DNA of 64,000 nucleotides from CAWBFD01 sp963788115 (GTDB taxonomy: Bacteria; Actinomycetota; Thermoleophilia; Solirubrobacterales; 70-9). The DNA lies in the NCBI GenBank assembly GCA_963788115.1, contig CAWBFD010000004.1, positions 1,116,001-1,180,000 of the forward strand, read 5' to 3'. The stretch's first letter is position 1. Every line of letters starts with the position of its first letter. The notes under the pieces were generated by a model. It did no database searches. It had not been told where the DNA came from and saw nothing but the letters and a program-made list of their open reading frames with translations. A program made the position numbers and the translations under genes. Below are positions 54,498-63,218 of the stretch, piece by piece.

Positions 54498-55217
54498 TTG
54501 AGCATTTTCGGTGCAGAGACGATCGGCACCGCGCTGCTGATCCTGTTCGGAGACGGGGTTGTGGCCGCGGTGCTGCTCAATCGATCGAAGGCCCAGGGTG
54601 CCGACTGGATCGTGATCGCCCTGGGATGGGGTCTGGCGGTGGCAATCGGCGTCTATGCGATAGGCCAGTTCAGCGGCGCCCATCTCAACCCGGCGGTCAC
54701 GCTCGGGTTCTGGATCGAGGGGACCACCCCGGGCAGCGACGTGCCCAAGTACCTCGCCGGGGAGTTTCTCGGCGCGGCGATCGGGGCGGTGCTGGTGGTG
54801 CTGGCGTACTACAAGCACTTCGGCGAAACGGAGGACCAAGGTTCGAAGCTTTCGGTGTTCTGTACGGGACCCGCGATCCGAAGCTACGGTTGGAACCTGG
54901 TCACCGAGGTGATCGGCACGTTCGCGCTGGTGTTCGGCGTGCTCGCCCTCATCGCCAACGGCGCCCCCATTGAGTCGGGCCTTACGCCGCTGCTGGTCGG
55001 GCTGCTGGTCGCCGGGATCGGCCTGTCGCTCGGCGGACCGACGGGGTACGCCATCAACCCCGCACGCGACCTGAGCCCTCGGCTCATCCACGCGATCCTG
55101 CCGATCCCCGGCAAGGGAACGTCGGATTTCGCGTACTCGTGGGTGCCGGTGTTGGGTCCGCTCATGGGTGGCGCCCTCGGCGCACTCGCCTACGACTGGT
55201 GGTGGCCGGCTGTCTAA
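54498..55217 (+). CDS. glpF: Glycerol uptake facilitator (MIP family)
   Basis: 239 residues from a TTG with an excellent ribosome site (aaaggaggag). Six transmembrane segments and the two MIP half-helices 'GAHLNPAVTLGFW' and 'GYAINPARDLSPRL'. The Asp after the second NPA (NPARD) indicates a glyceroporin rather than a water channel. It imports glycerol for the kinase encoded downstream. An unusual 10-residue insert after helix 3 (FGETEDQGSK) is present. First gene of the plus-strand glp operon. Confidence 0.93.
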   Translation: MSIFGAETIGTALLILFGDGVVAAVLLNRSKAQGADWIVIALGWGLAVAIGVYAIGQFSGAHLNPAVTLGFWIEGTTPGSDVPKYLAGEFLGAAIGAVLVVLAYYKHFGETEDQGSKLSVFCTGPAIRSYGWNLVTEVIGTFALVFGVLALIANGAPIESGLTPLLVGLLVAGIGLSLGGPTGYAINPARDLSPRLIHAILPIPGKGTSDFAYSWVPVLGPLMGGALGALAYDWWWPAV

Positions 55218-55267
55218 GCCGGAACGAGACACGAACGCGGCGGTCATGGACGTGGACGTCGTCAGTT

Positions 55268-55311
55268 GGCCGCGGCGTGGGCGAGGCAGCAGCCTCGCCC
55301 ACGCCGCGGCC
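55268..55311 (+). promoter_or_regulatory. 20-bp perfect hairpin between glpF and glpK
   Basis: ggccgcggcgtgggcgaggc (55268-55287) and its exact reverse complement (55292-55311), with a four-base loop agca. No U-tract. It could protect or partly terminate the glpF transcript and set the ratio of facilitator to kinase. Confidence 0.7.
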
Positions 55312-55372
55312 GAGCAAGGGATCGGGGAAGCCCGCACGGAGTAGAGAGCAAGACTGAGAGGAGCGAGGAGCA

Positions 55373-56872
55373 ATGGCGAACTACGCCGCAGCCCTGGATC
55401 AGGGCACGACGAGCACGCGCTGCATGATCTTCGACCACGGCGGCAAGGTGGTCGCGGTCGAGCAGAAGGAGCACGAGCAGATCTATCCGCAGCCGGGATG
55501 GGTCGAGCACGACGCGAACGAGATCTGGCAGCGATCGCGCGAGGTGATGGACGAGGTGCTCGAGAAGGCAGGCGCGAGCGCCGACGACATCGCCGGGCTC
55601 GGGATCACCAATCAGCGCGAGACGACCGTGGTCTGGGACCGCAACACCGGCGAGCCGGTGTTCAACGCGATCGTCTGGCAGGACACGCGCACCGACAAGA
55701 TCTGCGAGGAGCTGTCCGCGGACGGCGGTCAGGACCGGTTCCGCCAGAAGAACGGTCTGCCGATCGCGACCTACTTCTCAGGTCCCAAGGTTCGCTGGAT
55801 CCTCGAGAACGTCGACGGAACCCGCGAGCGGGCCGACGCCGGCGATCTCTGCTTCGGCAACATCGACACCTGGTGCATCTGGAACCTCACCGGCGGCACC
55901 GACGGCGGCCTCCACATCACCGATCCGAGCAACGCGAGCCGGACGATGCTGATGGACCTGGAGACCCTGGACTGGGACGACGAGCTGCTCGACACGATCG
56001 GGGTTCCTCGCTCGATGCTGCCCGAGATCCGGCCATCGAGCGCCCCCTACGGGGAGGTCAAGGACGGCTCGTTCGCCGGGGTCCAGGTTGCCGGCGACCT
56101 CGGCGACCAGCAGGCGGCCACCTTCGGCCAGACCTGCTTCTCGGTCGGCGAGGCGAAGAACACCTACGGCACCGGCAACTTCCTCCTGCTCAACACGGGG
56201 AACGAGGCGGTGCAGTCGGAAAACGGCCTGATCACCACAGTGGGCTACAAGATCGGCGATGACGCGCCTGTCTACTGCCTCGAGGGGTCGATCGCGATCA
56301 CCGGGGCGCTGGTCCAGTGGCTACGGGACAACCTCAAGCTCATCTCGTCGTCGGACGAGGTGGAGGCGCTGGCGAAGACGGTCGACGACAACGGCGGCGC
56401 CTATTTCGTGCCCGCGTTCTCGGGGCTGTTCGCTCCGTACTGGAAGGCGGATGCGCGCGGCGTCGTCGCCGGGCTCACCCGCTACGTCAACGGCGGCCAC
56501 ATCGCCCGCGCGGCGCTCGAGGCGACCGCGTTTCAGAGCAAGGAGGTCGCGGACGCGATGAACGCCGACTCGGGCGTGGCGCTCGAGTCGCTCAAGGTCG
56601 ACGGCGGCATGGTCGTCAACGAGACCCTGATGCAGTTCCAGGCGGACATCCTGGACGTGCCCGTGATCCGGCCGCAGGTGCCCGAGACGACCTCGCTCGG
56701 GGCCGCCTACGCGGCCGGCCTGGCGACCGGATTCTGGGCGGAGATCGAGGACCTGCGCGAGAACTGGATCGAGGACAAGCGCTGGGAGCCGCAGATGGAC
56801 GCCGCCGATCGCGACAAGGCCTTCCACCTCTGGAAGAAGGCGGTGGAGCGGACGTTCGACTGGGCTGAGTAA
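55373..56872 (+). CDS. glpK: Glycerol kinase (copy 2)
   Basis: 499 residues, ribosome site gaggagc. 'AALDQGTTSTRCMIFDHGG', 'WQDTRTDK', 'TYGTGNFLLLNTG', 'CLEGSIAITGALVQWLRD' and 'VDGGMVVNETLMQFQAD' define a glycerol kinase. It lies in the glpF-glpK-glpABC plus-strand cluster, so it is probably the main catabolic kinase, whereas copy 1 sits with the regulator. 'DQGTTSTR' is the more standard form compared with 'DQGTASSR' in copy 1. Confidence 0.95.
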   Translation: MANYAAALDQGTTSTRCMIFDHGGKVVAVEQKEHEQIYPQPGWVEHDANEIWQRSREVMDEVLEKAGASADDIAGLGITNQRETTVVWDRNTGEPVFNAIVWQDTRTDKICEELSADGGQDRFRQKNGLPIATYFSGPKVRWILENVDGTRERADAGDLCFGNIDTWCIWNLTGGTDGGLHITDPSNASRTMLMDLETLDWDDELLDTIGVPRSMLPEIRPSSAPYGEVKDGSFAGVQVAGDLGDQQAATFGQTCFSVGEAKNTYGTGNFLLLNTGNEAVQSENGLITTVGYKIGDDAPVYCLEGSIAITGALVQWLRDNLKLISSSDEVEALAKTVDDNGGAYFVPAFSGLFAPYWKADARGVVAGLTRYVNGGHIARAALEATAFQSKEVADAMNADSGVALESLKVDGGMVVNETLMQFQADILDVPVIRPQVPETTSLGAAYAAGLATGFWAEIEDLRENWIEDKRWEPQMDAADRDKAFHLWKKAVERTFDWAE

Positions 56873-56892
56873 TCACCGTCGACCCCATCACC

Positions 56893-56933
56893 GTTGTCGG
56901 GTTCGGTACCGCATAGGTCCCGGACCCGACAAC
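56893..56933 (+). terminator. Hairpin after glpK copy 2
   Basis: gttgtcgggt (56893-56902) pairs with acccgacaac (56924-56933), with an inner partly paired loop. Probably ends or attenuates the glpF-glpK transcript before glpA. Confidence 0.55.
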
Positions 56934-56964
56934 GCCCGCGGTGGGGCTGAGCTAAGTTGAGCCG

Positions 56965-58528
56965 GTGAGCAATCTCACCACTGACGTGCTGGTGATCGGG
57001 GGCGGGGCGACCGGCGCCGGGGTGGCCTGGGACGCAGCGCTCCGGGGATTCGACGTGGTCCTCGTCGACCGGTCGGATCTCGGGATGGGGACCAGCGGCC
57101 GGTTTCACGGCCTGCTCCACTCGGGAGGCAGGTACGTGGTCAAGGACCCGCGCGCGGCCGAGGAGTGCATCGCGGAGAACCGCATCGTGCGCGAGATCGC
57201 GGCCGACGCGATCGAGGACACCGGTGGCCTGTTCGTGACCACGCCCTTCGACGATCCCGACTACGCGGACCGCTTTCGGGATGCGTGCCGGGCCACTGGG
57301 GTCGATTGCGAGGAGATCGAGCCGGCCGCAAGCGCTCGAGGACGAGCCGCGGCTCCACCCCGAGATCTCACGGGCGTTTCGCGTCCCGGATGCCAGCATC
57401 GACGCCTGGAAGCTGCTTGGGGGGCTTGCCAGGGGAATTCGCGAACGCGGGGGAACCGTTCTGCCCTACCACGCGGTCGTGGCCGTTCACCGCGACGGCG
57501 ACGAGGTCACGGGAGCGCGCCTGCGCGACGCTCGCAACGGGGAGGAGGTCGATGTCGAGGCCCGGGTCACGGTGAACGCAGCCGGCGCCTGGGCCGGGCA
57601 GATCGCCGAGCTCGCCGAGATCGAGGGGGTCCAGGTGCGGCCCGGCAAGGGGATCATGATTGCGATGAACCACCGCCTCGTGAACTCGGTGGTCAACCGC
57701 TGTCAGATGCCCGCCGACGGCGACATCCTCGTCCCCATCCGCACCGTCTCAGTCATCGGTACCACCGACGCTCAGGTCGCCGACCCCGACGACACCAGCA
57801 TCGCGCAGGACGACGTCGATGCGATGCTGGACAGCGGCGAGCAGCTGATCCCGGGGTTCCGCAGGGCTCGAGCGCTGCGCGTCTGGGCGGGCGCGCGCCC
57901 CCTCTTCCAGGACACCAAGGAGGGCGTCGCCTCCACTCGCGACATCACCCGCGCGCACACCCTCCTCGACCATGCGGAGCGGGACGGGGTCGGCCGCTTC
58001 GTCACGATCACCGGCGGCAAGCTGACCACCTTCAGGCTGATGGCCGAGGAGACCGTCGACGCCGTCTGTCGCCAGCTCGGTCAGGACCGCCCCTCACGGA
58101 CCGCCACGCAGCGGCTCCCGGGATCCGAGGAGGGCGAGCACTATCGGCTGGGCGAGCGGCTGGGTCGTCGGGAGCGGAACCTGCCGTCGGAGCAGCTCAT
58201 CTGCGAGTGCGAGCTGATCCCCCGGCGCCGGCTGATCGAGGGTGTGCGCCAGCGTGAGACGACGAACCTCGACGACATCCGCCGCACCCTGCGGCTCGGC
58301 ATGGGGCCCTGCCAGGGGGGCTTCTGCATCTACCGGGCGACCGGGATCCTGCACGGGCTCGGCGGGCTGACGGCGGAGCAGGCGAACGCCGCGCTGCTCG
58401 ACTTCCTGCAGGAGCGCTGGAAGGGCGTGTGGCCGATCCTCTACGGCGATCAGATGCGACAGGCCCGGCTCGACGATTGGATCTTCCAGGGCGTGCTCGA
58501 CGTCGGGCATGTGCCGGTGGGCTCATGA
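56965..58528 (+). pseudogene. glpA: Glycerol-3-phosphate dehydrogenase subunit A, with +1 frameshift
   Basis: First part from GTG 56965: FAD motif 'VLVIGGGATGAGVAWDAALRG' in two pieces (VLVIGGGATGAG, VAWDAALRG) and 'GRFHGLLHSGGRYVVKD'. Near 57331 the frame shifts: 'EEIEPA' must join 'ALEDEPRLHPEISRAF' in another frame, which then runs to the end. One extra C in gccgcaagcg explains it. The second part has the Rossmann end 'ITGGKLTTFRLM' and a C-terminal [2Fe-2S] BFD-type domain (CEC...CQGGFC), as in GlpA of the membrane GlpABC complex. Full length would be about 520 residues. Since glpB and glpC are intact and overlapping, a sequencing error is plausible. Confidence 0.85.
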
Positions 58529-59790
58529 GCCCGGCGCTCCGCTACGACGCGGTCGTGATCGGCGCCGGGGTCGCCGGGCTCACCGCGGCCACCCGATTGG
58601 CGGAGCAGGGCGCGGCGGTCTGCGTGGTCGCCAAGGGCGTCGGGTCGACCCATCTCGCCCCCGGCACCGTGGACGTGCTCGGGTACGACCCGGATCGCGT
58701 CGATTCGCCCGCCGAGTCGCTTCGGTCGTTCGTCGCCGCTCATCCGGATCACCCTTACGCGCTGGTCGGAACCGAGGCCATCGCCCCGGCCGTGGACTGG
58801 TTCTCCGACCGGATCGCCGCCGGTCCGATGCGTCCCTATCGGTACGTCGGCGGCCTGGAGCGCAACCTGCTGCTCGCCACCGCCGTCGGCGCGGCTCGGC
58901 CGTCGGCGGCCGTCCCGGAGACGATGGCCGGTGGCGATCTGCGCGACCCGCGACCGGCGTGCATCGTCGGCGTCCCGGTCCTCCGGGACTTCGGCGCCAC
59001 GCTGTGCGCGGCGAACATCTCTCGCGGGGGCGTGGATGCGCGCGCGGTCGAGATCGAGATCGACGTCGGTCGCGCCGACGCCAACGCCCTCGGGCTCGCG
59101 CGGCGCTTCGACGATCCGGGCTTCCGGGAGAAGTTCGTCCGTGCGCTGACCCCGCTCCTCCGTGATTCGGAGCGGGTCGGGGTCCCGGCGATGCTCGGCA
59201 CCAGGGATCCGAGCGGCGTCTGGAGCGAGCTCGAGGGCCGCCTCGAGCGCCCGGTGTTCGAGATTCCGACCCCGCCTCCCTCGGTCCCGGGGATGCGCGT
59301 CTACGCCGCGCTCACCGCGGCCCTTCGGGCGGCCGGGGGCAGGCTCGTGCTCGGCTCCGCCGTCACCGAAGTCGAGCGGGAGGGCGATCGGGTGAGCGCG
59401 GCTCGCGCGCACGCGAGCGGTCACGAGGTGCGCTACGAGGCGGGTTCGTTCGTGCTCGCGACCGGCGGCTTCGCCTCGGGCGGCCTGACCCTCGACTCCG
59501 ACTGGGTCACCCGCGAGACTCCGTTCGGGCTGCCCGTTCGCGGTGCCCCGGGTCCCGGCGAGCCCCGCTTCGAGGCCGAGTACTTCGTCGAGCAGCCGAT
59601 GGCCCGCGCCGGGATCGCCGTCGACGCCTCACAGCGAGCCGAGGGGACCGAGAACGTGATCGTCGCGGGCGCCGCCCTGCCGGGGGCCGTGCCGTGGCGC
59701 GAGGGAAGCGGCGAGGGCATCGCCCTCTCCAGCGGCCACCGCGCCGCCCAGCTGGTCCTGGCGGCCCAGGGGGTGACCGCGGCCGCATGA
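58525..59790 (+). CDS. glpB: Anaerobic-type glycerol-3-phosphate dehydrogenase subunit B
   Basis: 421 residues from an ATG in an ATGA overlap with glpA. FAD site 'DAVVIGAGVAGLTAATRLAEQG' at the N-terminus, 'GTVDVLGYD' (the GlpB-specific loop), 'FVLATGGFASGGLTLDSDW' and a C-terminal 'VIVAGAALPGAVPWREGSGEGIAL'. GlpB links the GlpA dehydrogenase to GlpC and the membrane quinone pool. The 4-bp overlaps on both sides show tight translational coupling. Confidence 0.9.
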   Translation: MSPALRYDAVVIGAGVAGLTAATRLAEQGAAVCVVAKGVGSTHLAPGTVDVLGYDPDRVDSPAESLRSFVAAHPDHPYALVGTEAIAPAVDWFSDRIAAGPMRPYRYVGGLERNLLLATAVGAARPSAAVPETMAGGDLRDPRPACIVGVPVLRDFGATLCAANISRGGVDARAVEIEIDVGRADANALGLARRFDDPGFREKFVRALTPLLRDSERVGVPAMLGTRDPSGVWSELEGRLERPVFEIPTPPPSVPGMRVYAALTAALRAAGGRLVLGSAVTEVEREGDRVSAARAHASGHEVRYEAGSFVLATGGFASGGLTLDSDWVTRETPFGLPVRGAPGPGEPRFEAEYFVEQPMARAGIAVDASQRAEGTENVIVAGAALPGAVPWREGSGEGIALSSGHRAAQLVLAAQGVTAAA

Positions 59791-61007
59791 CCGATGTCCT
59801 CCAAGAGCTCCTGCGGGGATCCCTCGATCACTGCGTCAAGTGCACGATCTGCGAGACCGCCTGCCCGGTGTCGAACGTGACCCCGCTGTTTCCCGGGCCG
59901 AAGTATGTCGGCCCGCAAGCCGAGCGCTATCGGGTCAAGGGGGAGCCCGCGGTCGAGCACTCGGTCGATTACTGCTCCGGCTGCGGCATCTGCACCCAGG
60001 TCTGCCCGCAGGGGGTGCAGATCGCCGAGATCAACGCCCACGCACGCCAGAAGGTCAAGCAGGAGAAGGGTGTTCCGCTGCGCGACCGGCTGATCGCCCG
60101 GCCGACCGTGCTCGGCCGGATCGGCACGCCGGTCGCCCCTCTGGCCAACGCGTCGCTGCAGGCACGACCGCTACGCGTGCTCGGCGAGCGGGTCCTCGGG
60201 GTTCACCGCGACGCCCCGGTGGCGCGGTTCGCCGGGCGCCGCTTTCGCACATGGGCGAAGCGGCACCGCAGCCCTCAGGCGGAGCGACGGGTCGTCTACT
60301 TCCACGGTTGCGGCACCGCGTACTACGAGCCCGAGGTGGGGGAGAAGGTCGTCGCCATGCTCGAACGCAACGGGTACCAGGTGGAGATCCCGAAGCAGGA
60401 CTGCTGCGGGCTCCCGCTTCAGTCCAACGGCCTCTTCGACGATGCCCGCACCTACGTCCTGCGACTGGCTCGGGCCCTGGCCCCTCACGCCCGCGACGGC
60501 GCCCTCATCGTGGGCAACGCCACCAGCTGCACCCTGATGCTGAAGCGCGAGGCGCGCGAGATCCTCGGTCTCGCCGACGATCCCGACCTGACCCTGGTGA
60601 GCCAGCGGACCTACGACGTCTGCGAGCTCCTGCTCGAGCTCCACAACCAGGGTGAGCTCGATTTGGAGCTCCAGCCGATCGACGAGACGATCCTCTACCA
60701 CGCGCCGTGCCAGCAGCAGGGGCACTGGATCGGCAAGCCGGCGCTGGACCTGCTGGCGCTGATCCCCGGTCTCGCGATCCGCGAGTCGGACGTGCGCTGC
60801 TGTGGGATCGCCGGCACCTACGGCCTGAAGCGCGAGAAGTACGAGATCGCGATGGATGTGGGCGCCGATCTATTCAGTCAGGCGGGAGCGGCGGACGTCG
60901 ACCTGGTCGCGTGCGACAGCGAGACCTGCCGCTGGCAGATCGAGCATGGCTCCGGCAAGCTCTCGGTGCACCCGATCGAGGTGCTCCACCGCGCCTACGG
61001 GCTCTAG
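59787..61007 (+). CDS. glpC: Anaerobic-type glycerol-3-phosphate dehydrogenase subunit C
   Basis: 406 residues, ATGA overlap with glpB. Two [4Fe-4S] motifs 'CVKCTICETACP' and 'CSGCGICTQVCP', then two CCG domains: 'DCCGLPLQSNGLF' and 'HAPCQQQGHWIG' with 'VRCCGIAGTYG'. This is the heterodisulfide-reductase-like membrane-associated subunit that passes electrons from G3P oxidation to menaquinone. It completes a glpABC operon; use under microoxic or anaerobic conditions is typical in other bacteria. Confidence 0.93.
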   Translation: MTDVLQELLRGSLDHCVKCTICETACPVSNVTPLFPGPKYVGPQAERYRVKGEPAVEHSVDYCSGCGICTQVCPQGVQIAEINAHARQKVKQEKGVPLRDRLIARPTVLGRIGTPVAPLANASLQARPLRVLGERVLGVHRDAPVARFAGRRFRTWAKRHRSPQAERRVVYFHGCGTAYYEPEVGEKVVAMLERNGYQVEIPKQDCCGLPLQSNGLFDDARTYVLRLARALAPHARDGALIVGNATSCTLMLKREAREILGLADDPDLTLVSQRTYDVCELLLELHNQGELDLELQPIDETILYHAPCQQQGHWIGKPALDLLALIPGLAIRESDVRCCGIAGTYGLKREKYEIAMDVGADLFSQAGAADVDLVACDSETCRWQIEHGSGKLSVHPIEVLHRAYGL

Positions 61008-61021
61008 GGACAATCCGTACG

Positions 61022-61027
61022 TACACT
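61022..61027 (+). promoter_or_regulatory. -10 element of pgsA
   Basis: TACACT seven bases before ATG 61035 with no ribosome site: predicted leaderless start. Confidence 0.5.
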
Positions 61028-61034
61028 GGCCGCC

Positions 61035-61637
61035 ATGAGCGGCCCTCGCGCGAGCGCGGTCGAGTCGACCCCGGGCGCCGGCGCATCACGTGAGGCGAGC
61101 GGGCGGACGCGACTGCTGGCGATCGGCACCAGCCTTCGCATCCTGCTCGCGCCGGTGGTCATGTGGCTGGTGATCGAGGGCAGCGACACGGCCGCCGGCA
61201 TCGTCTTCGGAGTCGCGGCCGCGACCGACTGGGTGGACGGGCGGCTCGCGCGTCGCTGGGAGGTGACCTCGCCGCTCGGCTCGTTCCTCGACACCACCGC
61301 GGACAAGCTGTTGATCACCGCCGCGTTGATCGCGCTGGTCGCGGTCGACCGCGCCTCGCCTTGGCTGTCGATAGTGATCATCGGGCGGGAGATCACCCTG
61401 CTCGGCCTGCGGGCGGCGGTCGCCACCAGCGGCGCCCACCTGGAGGCCTCGCTGCTCGGCAAGTGGAAGGCGACCGTGCAGTTCGTCGCGATCGCCCTGG
61501 CGATGTTCCGGCCGGACGTCACGATCGCGGGCGCCTACCTCGACCAATGGGCCCTGGCGGTTGCCGCGATCGTCACGGTGTGGTCGGGCGTCGACTATCT
61601 GGTGCGGTTCTCATCGGCGCTCAGAACGAGCCCGTGA
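61035..61637 (+). CDS. pgsA: CDP-diacylglycerol--glycerol-3-phosphate 3-phosphatidyltransferase
   Basis: 200 residues with about five transmembrane segments. The CDP-alcohol phosphotransferase motif D-x2-DG-x2-AR-x7-G-x3-D-x3-D is seen as 'TDWVDGRLARRWEVTS' followed by 'PLGSFLDTTADKL'. It makes phosphatidylglycerol phosphate from CDP-diacylglycerol and glycerol-3-phosphate. It directly follows the glp operon and may draw on the same G3P pool. Its stop overlaps the epimerase start as GTGA. Confidence 0.93.
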   Translation: MSGPRASAVESTPGAGASREASGRTRLLAIGTSLRILLAPVVMWLVIEGSDTAAGIVFGVAAATDWVDGRLARRWEVTSPLGSFLDTTADKLLITAALIALVAVDRASPWLSIVIIGREITLLGLRAAVATSGAHLEASLLGKWKATVQFVAIALAMFRPDVTIAGAYLDQWALAVAAIVTVWSGVDYLVRFSSALRTSP

Positions 61638-62620
61638 GCCCCGTCTTCGTCACCGGCGGCAGCGGTGTCGTCGGCGGCGCGGTCGTGGATCGGCTCGTCT
61701 CGCGAGGGGAGGACGTGGTCGCGCTCGCCCGCTCGCCGGCGGCCCGGACGGCGCTGGAACGCCGCGGCGCGCGAGTGGCGGAGGGCGACCTGCTCGACCG
61801 GGACGCACTTGCCGCCGGCATGGATGGATGCGCCCTCCTCTACAACGTGGCGGGGGTGAACAGGCTCTGCATCGGGGATCCGGCTCCGATGCTGCGCGTC
61901 AACGTCGACGGGGCGGTGGCCGCCGTGCGCGCGGCTGCGCGGGCCGGGGTCCCACGCGTGGTGCATACCTCCTCGGCGGCCACCATCGGGGAGCGCCAGG
62001 GAGAGGTCGGGCGCGAGGACACCCCGCATCGCGGCTCGTACCTGTCGAGCTACGAGCGGTCGAAGACCGAGGGTGAGCGCGCAGCGCTGGCGGCCGGCCG
62101 CGAGTCCGGGGTCGAGGTGGTCTGCGTCAACCCCTCCTCGGTGCAGGGGCCCGGGCGCGCCGGTGGAACGGGCCGGATCCTGCTCGCCTTCCTCGACGGC
62201 CGGCTCAAGGTGTTCGTCGACACGAACGTCAGCCTGGTCGACATCGACGACTGCGCCGAGGGCCACATCCTGGCCGCGGAGCGAGGGGTGCCCGGCGAGC
62301 GATATCTGCTGAACGGAATCGCCCTCACGCTGTCGGAGGCGCTCGCCCTCGCTGCCGAGGTCGCGGGCGTCGAGCGAAGCCCGAGGCTCGTTCCTCGGGC
62401 GGTGGCCCTTCCGGCGGCCTCGATCGCCGAGGCCGGCTTCCGCCTCGCCCGCCGCGAGCCCCCGGTCTGTCGCGAGATGGTCCGCACCCTGCTGCACGGC
62501 CACCGCTACGACGGGTCGCGGGCCGAGCGCGAGCTGGGCCTCCGCTACACCGAGCCGCGTGAGACCGTTCGCCGGATCGTGGAGTGGGCGAGGGGGGCCG
62601 GCCTGCTCCGGTCCGGCTGA
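61634..62620 (+). CDS. NAD-dependent epimerase/dehydratase (extended SDR)
   Basis: 328 residues from the GTG giving VSPVFVTGGSGVVGGA (GxxGxxG NAD(P) site). 'LLYNVAGVNRLCIGDP', 'VVHTSSAATIGERQG', the catalytic 'YLSSYERSKTEGE' (YxxxK) and 'VNPSSVQGPGR' follow, the pattern of dihydroflavonol-reductase-like and hopanoid-associated sugar epimerases (HpnA type). Coupled to pgsA by overlap. Exact substrate unknown. Confidence 0.88.
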   Translation: MSPVFVTGGSGVVGGAVVDRLVSRGEDVVALARSPAARTALERRGARVAEGDLLDRDALAAGMDGCALLYNVAGVNRLCIGDPAPMLRVNVDGAVAAVRAAARAGVPRVVHTSSAATIGERQGEVGREDTPHRGSYLSSYERSKTEGERAALAAGRESGVEVVCVNPSSVQGPGRAGGTGRILLAFLDGRLKVFVDTNVSLVDIDDCAEGHILAAERGVPGERYLLNGIALTLSEALALAAEVAGVERSPRLVPRAVALPAASIAEAGFRLARREPPVCREMVRTLLHGHRYDGSRAERELGLRYTEPRETVRRIVEWARGAGLLRSG

Positions 62621-62784
62621 GCCGTCGGCGGTGGCTCGCTCGCGCCGGAGGGGGTCTCGGGGTCGGGGTATCGCCCGACCGGGGGCTCTGCCCGGCATGG
62701 ATGCCTGTTCGGGCAGGAGGGCGGGACGCCCGTCCCCCGGGCGGGCGATACCCGGCCCCGAGGCCGACGCGCCCATCCCCGCGG

Positions 62785-62824
62785 CTGGCGCCTTATCGAG
62801 TCATATAGACCCAAAAGGCGCCAG
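62785..62824 (+). terminator. Inverted repeat after the epimerase gene
   Basis: ctggcgcctt (62785-62794) and aaggcgccag (62815-62824), a 10-bp stem with an AT-rich 20-base loop that includes catatag. It may end the pgsA-epimerase operon, or the loop may carry a promoter for the next gene. A third ggcgcc lies just beyond. Confidence 0.5.
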
Positions 62825-62884
62825 TAGCACCCGCTGGCGCCGCTCGTGGGCGACCCAACCGCCGCTGGTTGAGAGACTCCGCCG

Positions 62885-63163
62885 ATGGCCCTGCGCGCCG
62901 GCCCCTACACCTTCTCCCACGTGACCTACGACCCCCCGAGCGACGTGCTCTACGCCGCGATGGGCGAGCCCCGCCCGGGGACGAGGCGGGAGACGCCGGA
63001 GCGCCATCTCCTGCGCTTCGACGAGCGCGGCCGCTTCTTCGGCTTGATCCTGGTCGGGCCTCGCGAGCAGCTCGAGCGCGAGGGCGGCGTGTTCGTGAGC
63101 CTGCCCTCGGGCGAGCGGGTTCGGGTGCAGGGGGTGGAGGGCGTGCTCCGCGACGGCGGATAG
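62885..63163 (+). CDS. DUF2283-like small protein
   Basis: 92 residues. 'YTFSHVTYDPPSDVLYAAMG' then 'ERHLLRFDERGRFFGLILVGPREQLER' is the strand pattern of DUF2283 proteins ('YDxxxDvLYi...yDedGrlvgiEil'), and it ends 'FVSLPSGERVRVQGVEGVL'. No known function; some relatives are linked to toxin-antitoxin loci, but none is seen here. Confidence 0.6.
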   Translation: MALRAGPYTFSHVTYDPPSDVLYAAMGEPRPGTRRETPERHLLRFDERGRFFGLILVGPREQLEREGGVFVSLPSGERVRVQGVEGVLRDGG

Positions 63164-63218
63164 GGCATAGGGCCCGATCTCACATTCGCGCCCCTCGCGC
63201 CGTTTAATCAGTGAGCCG

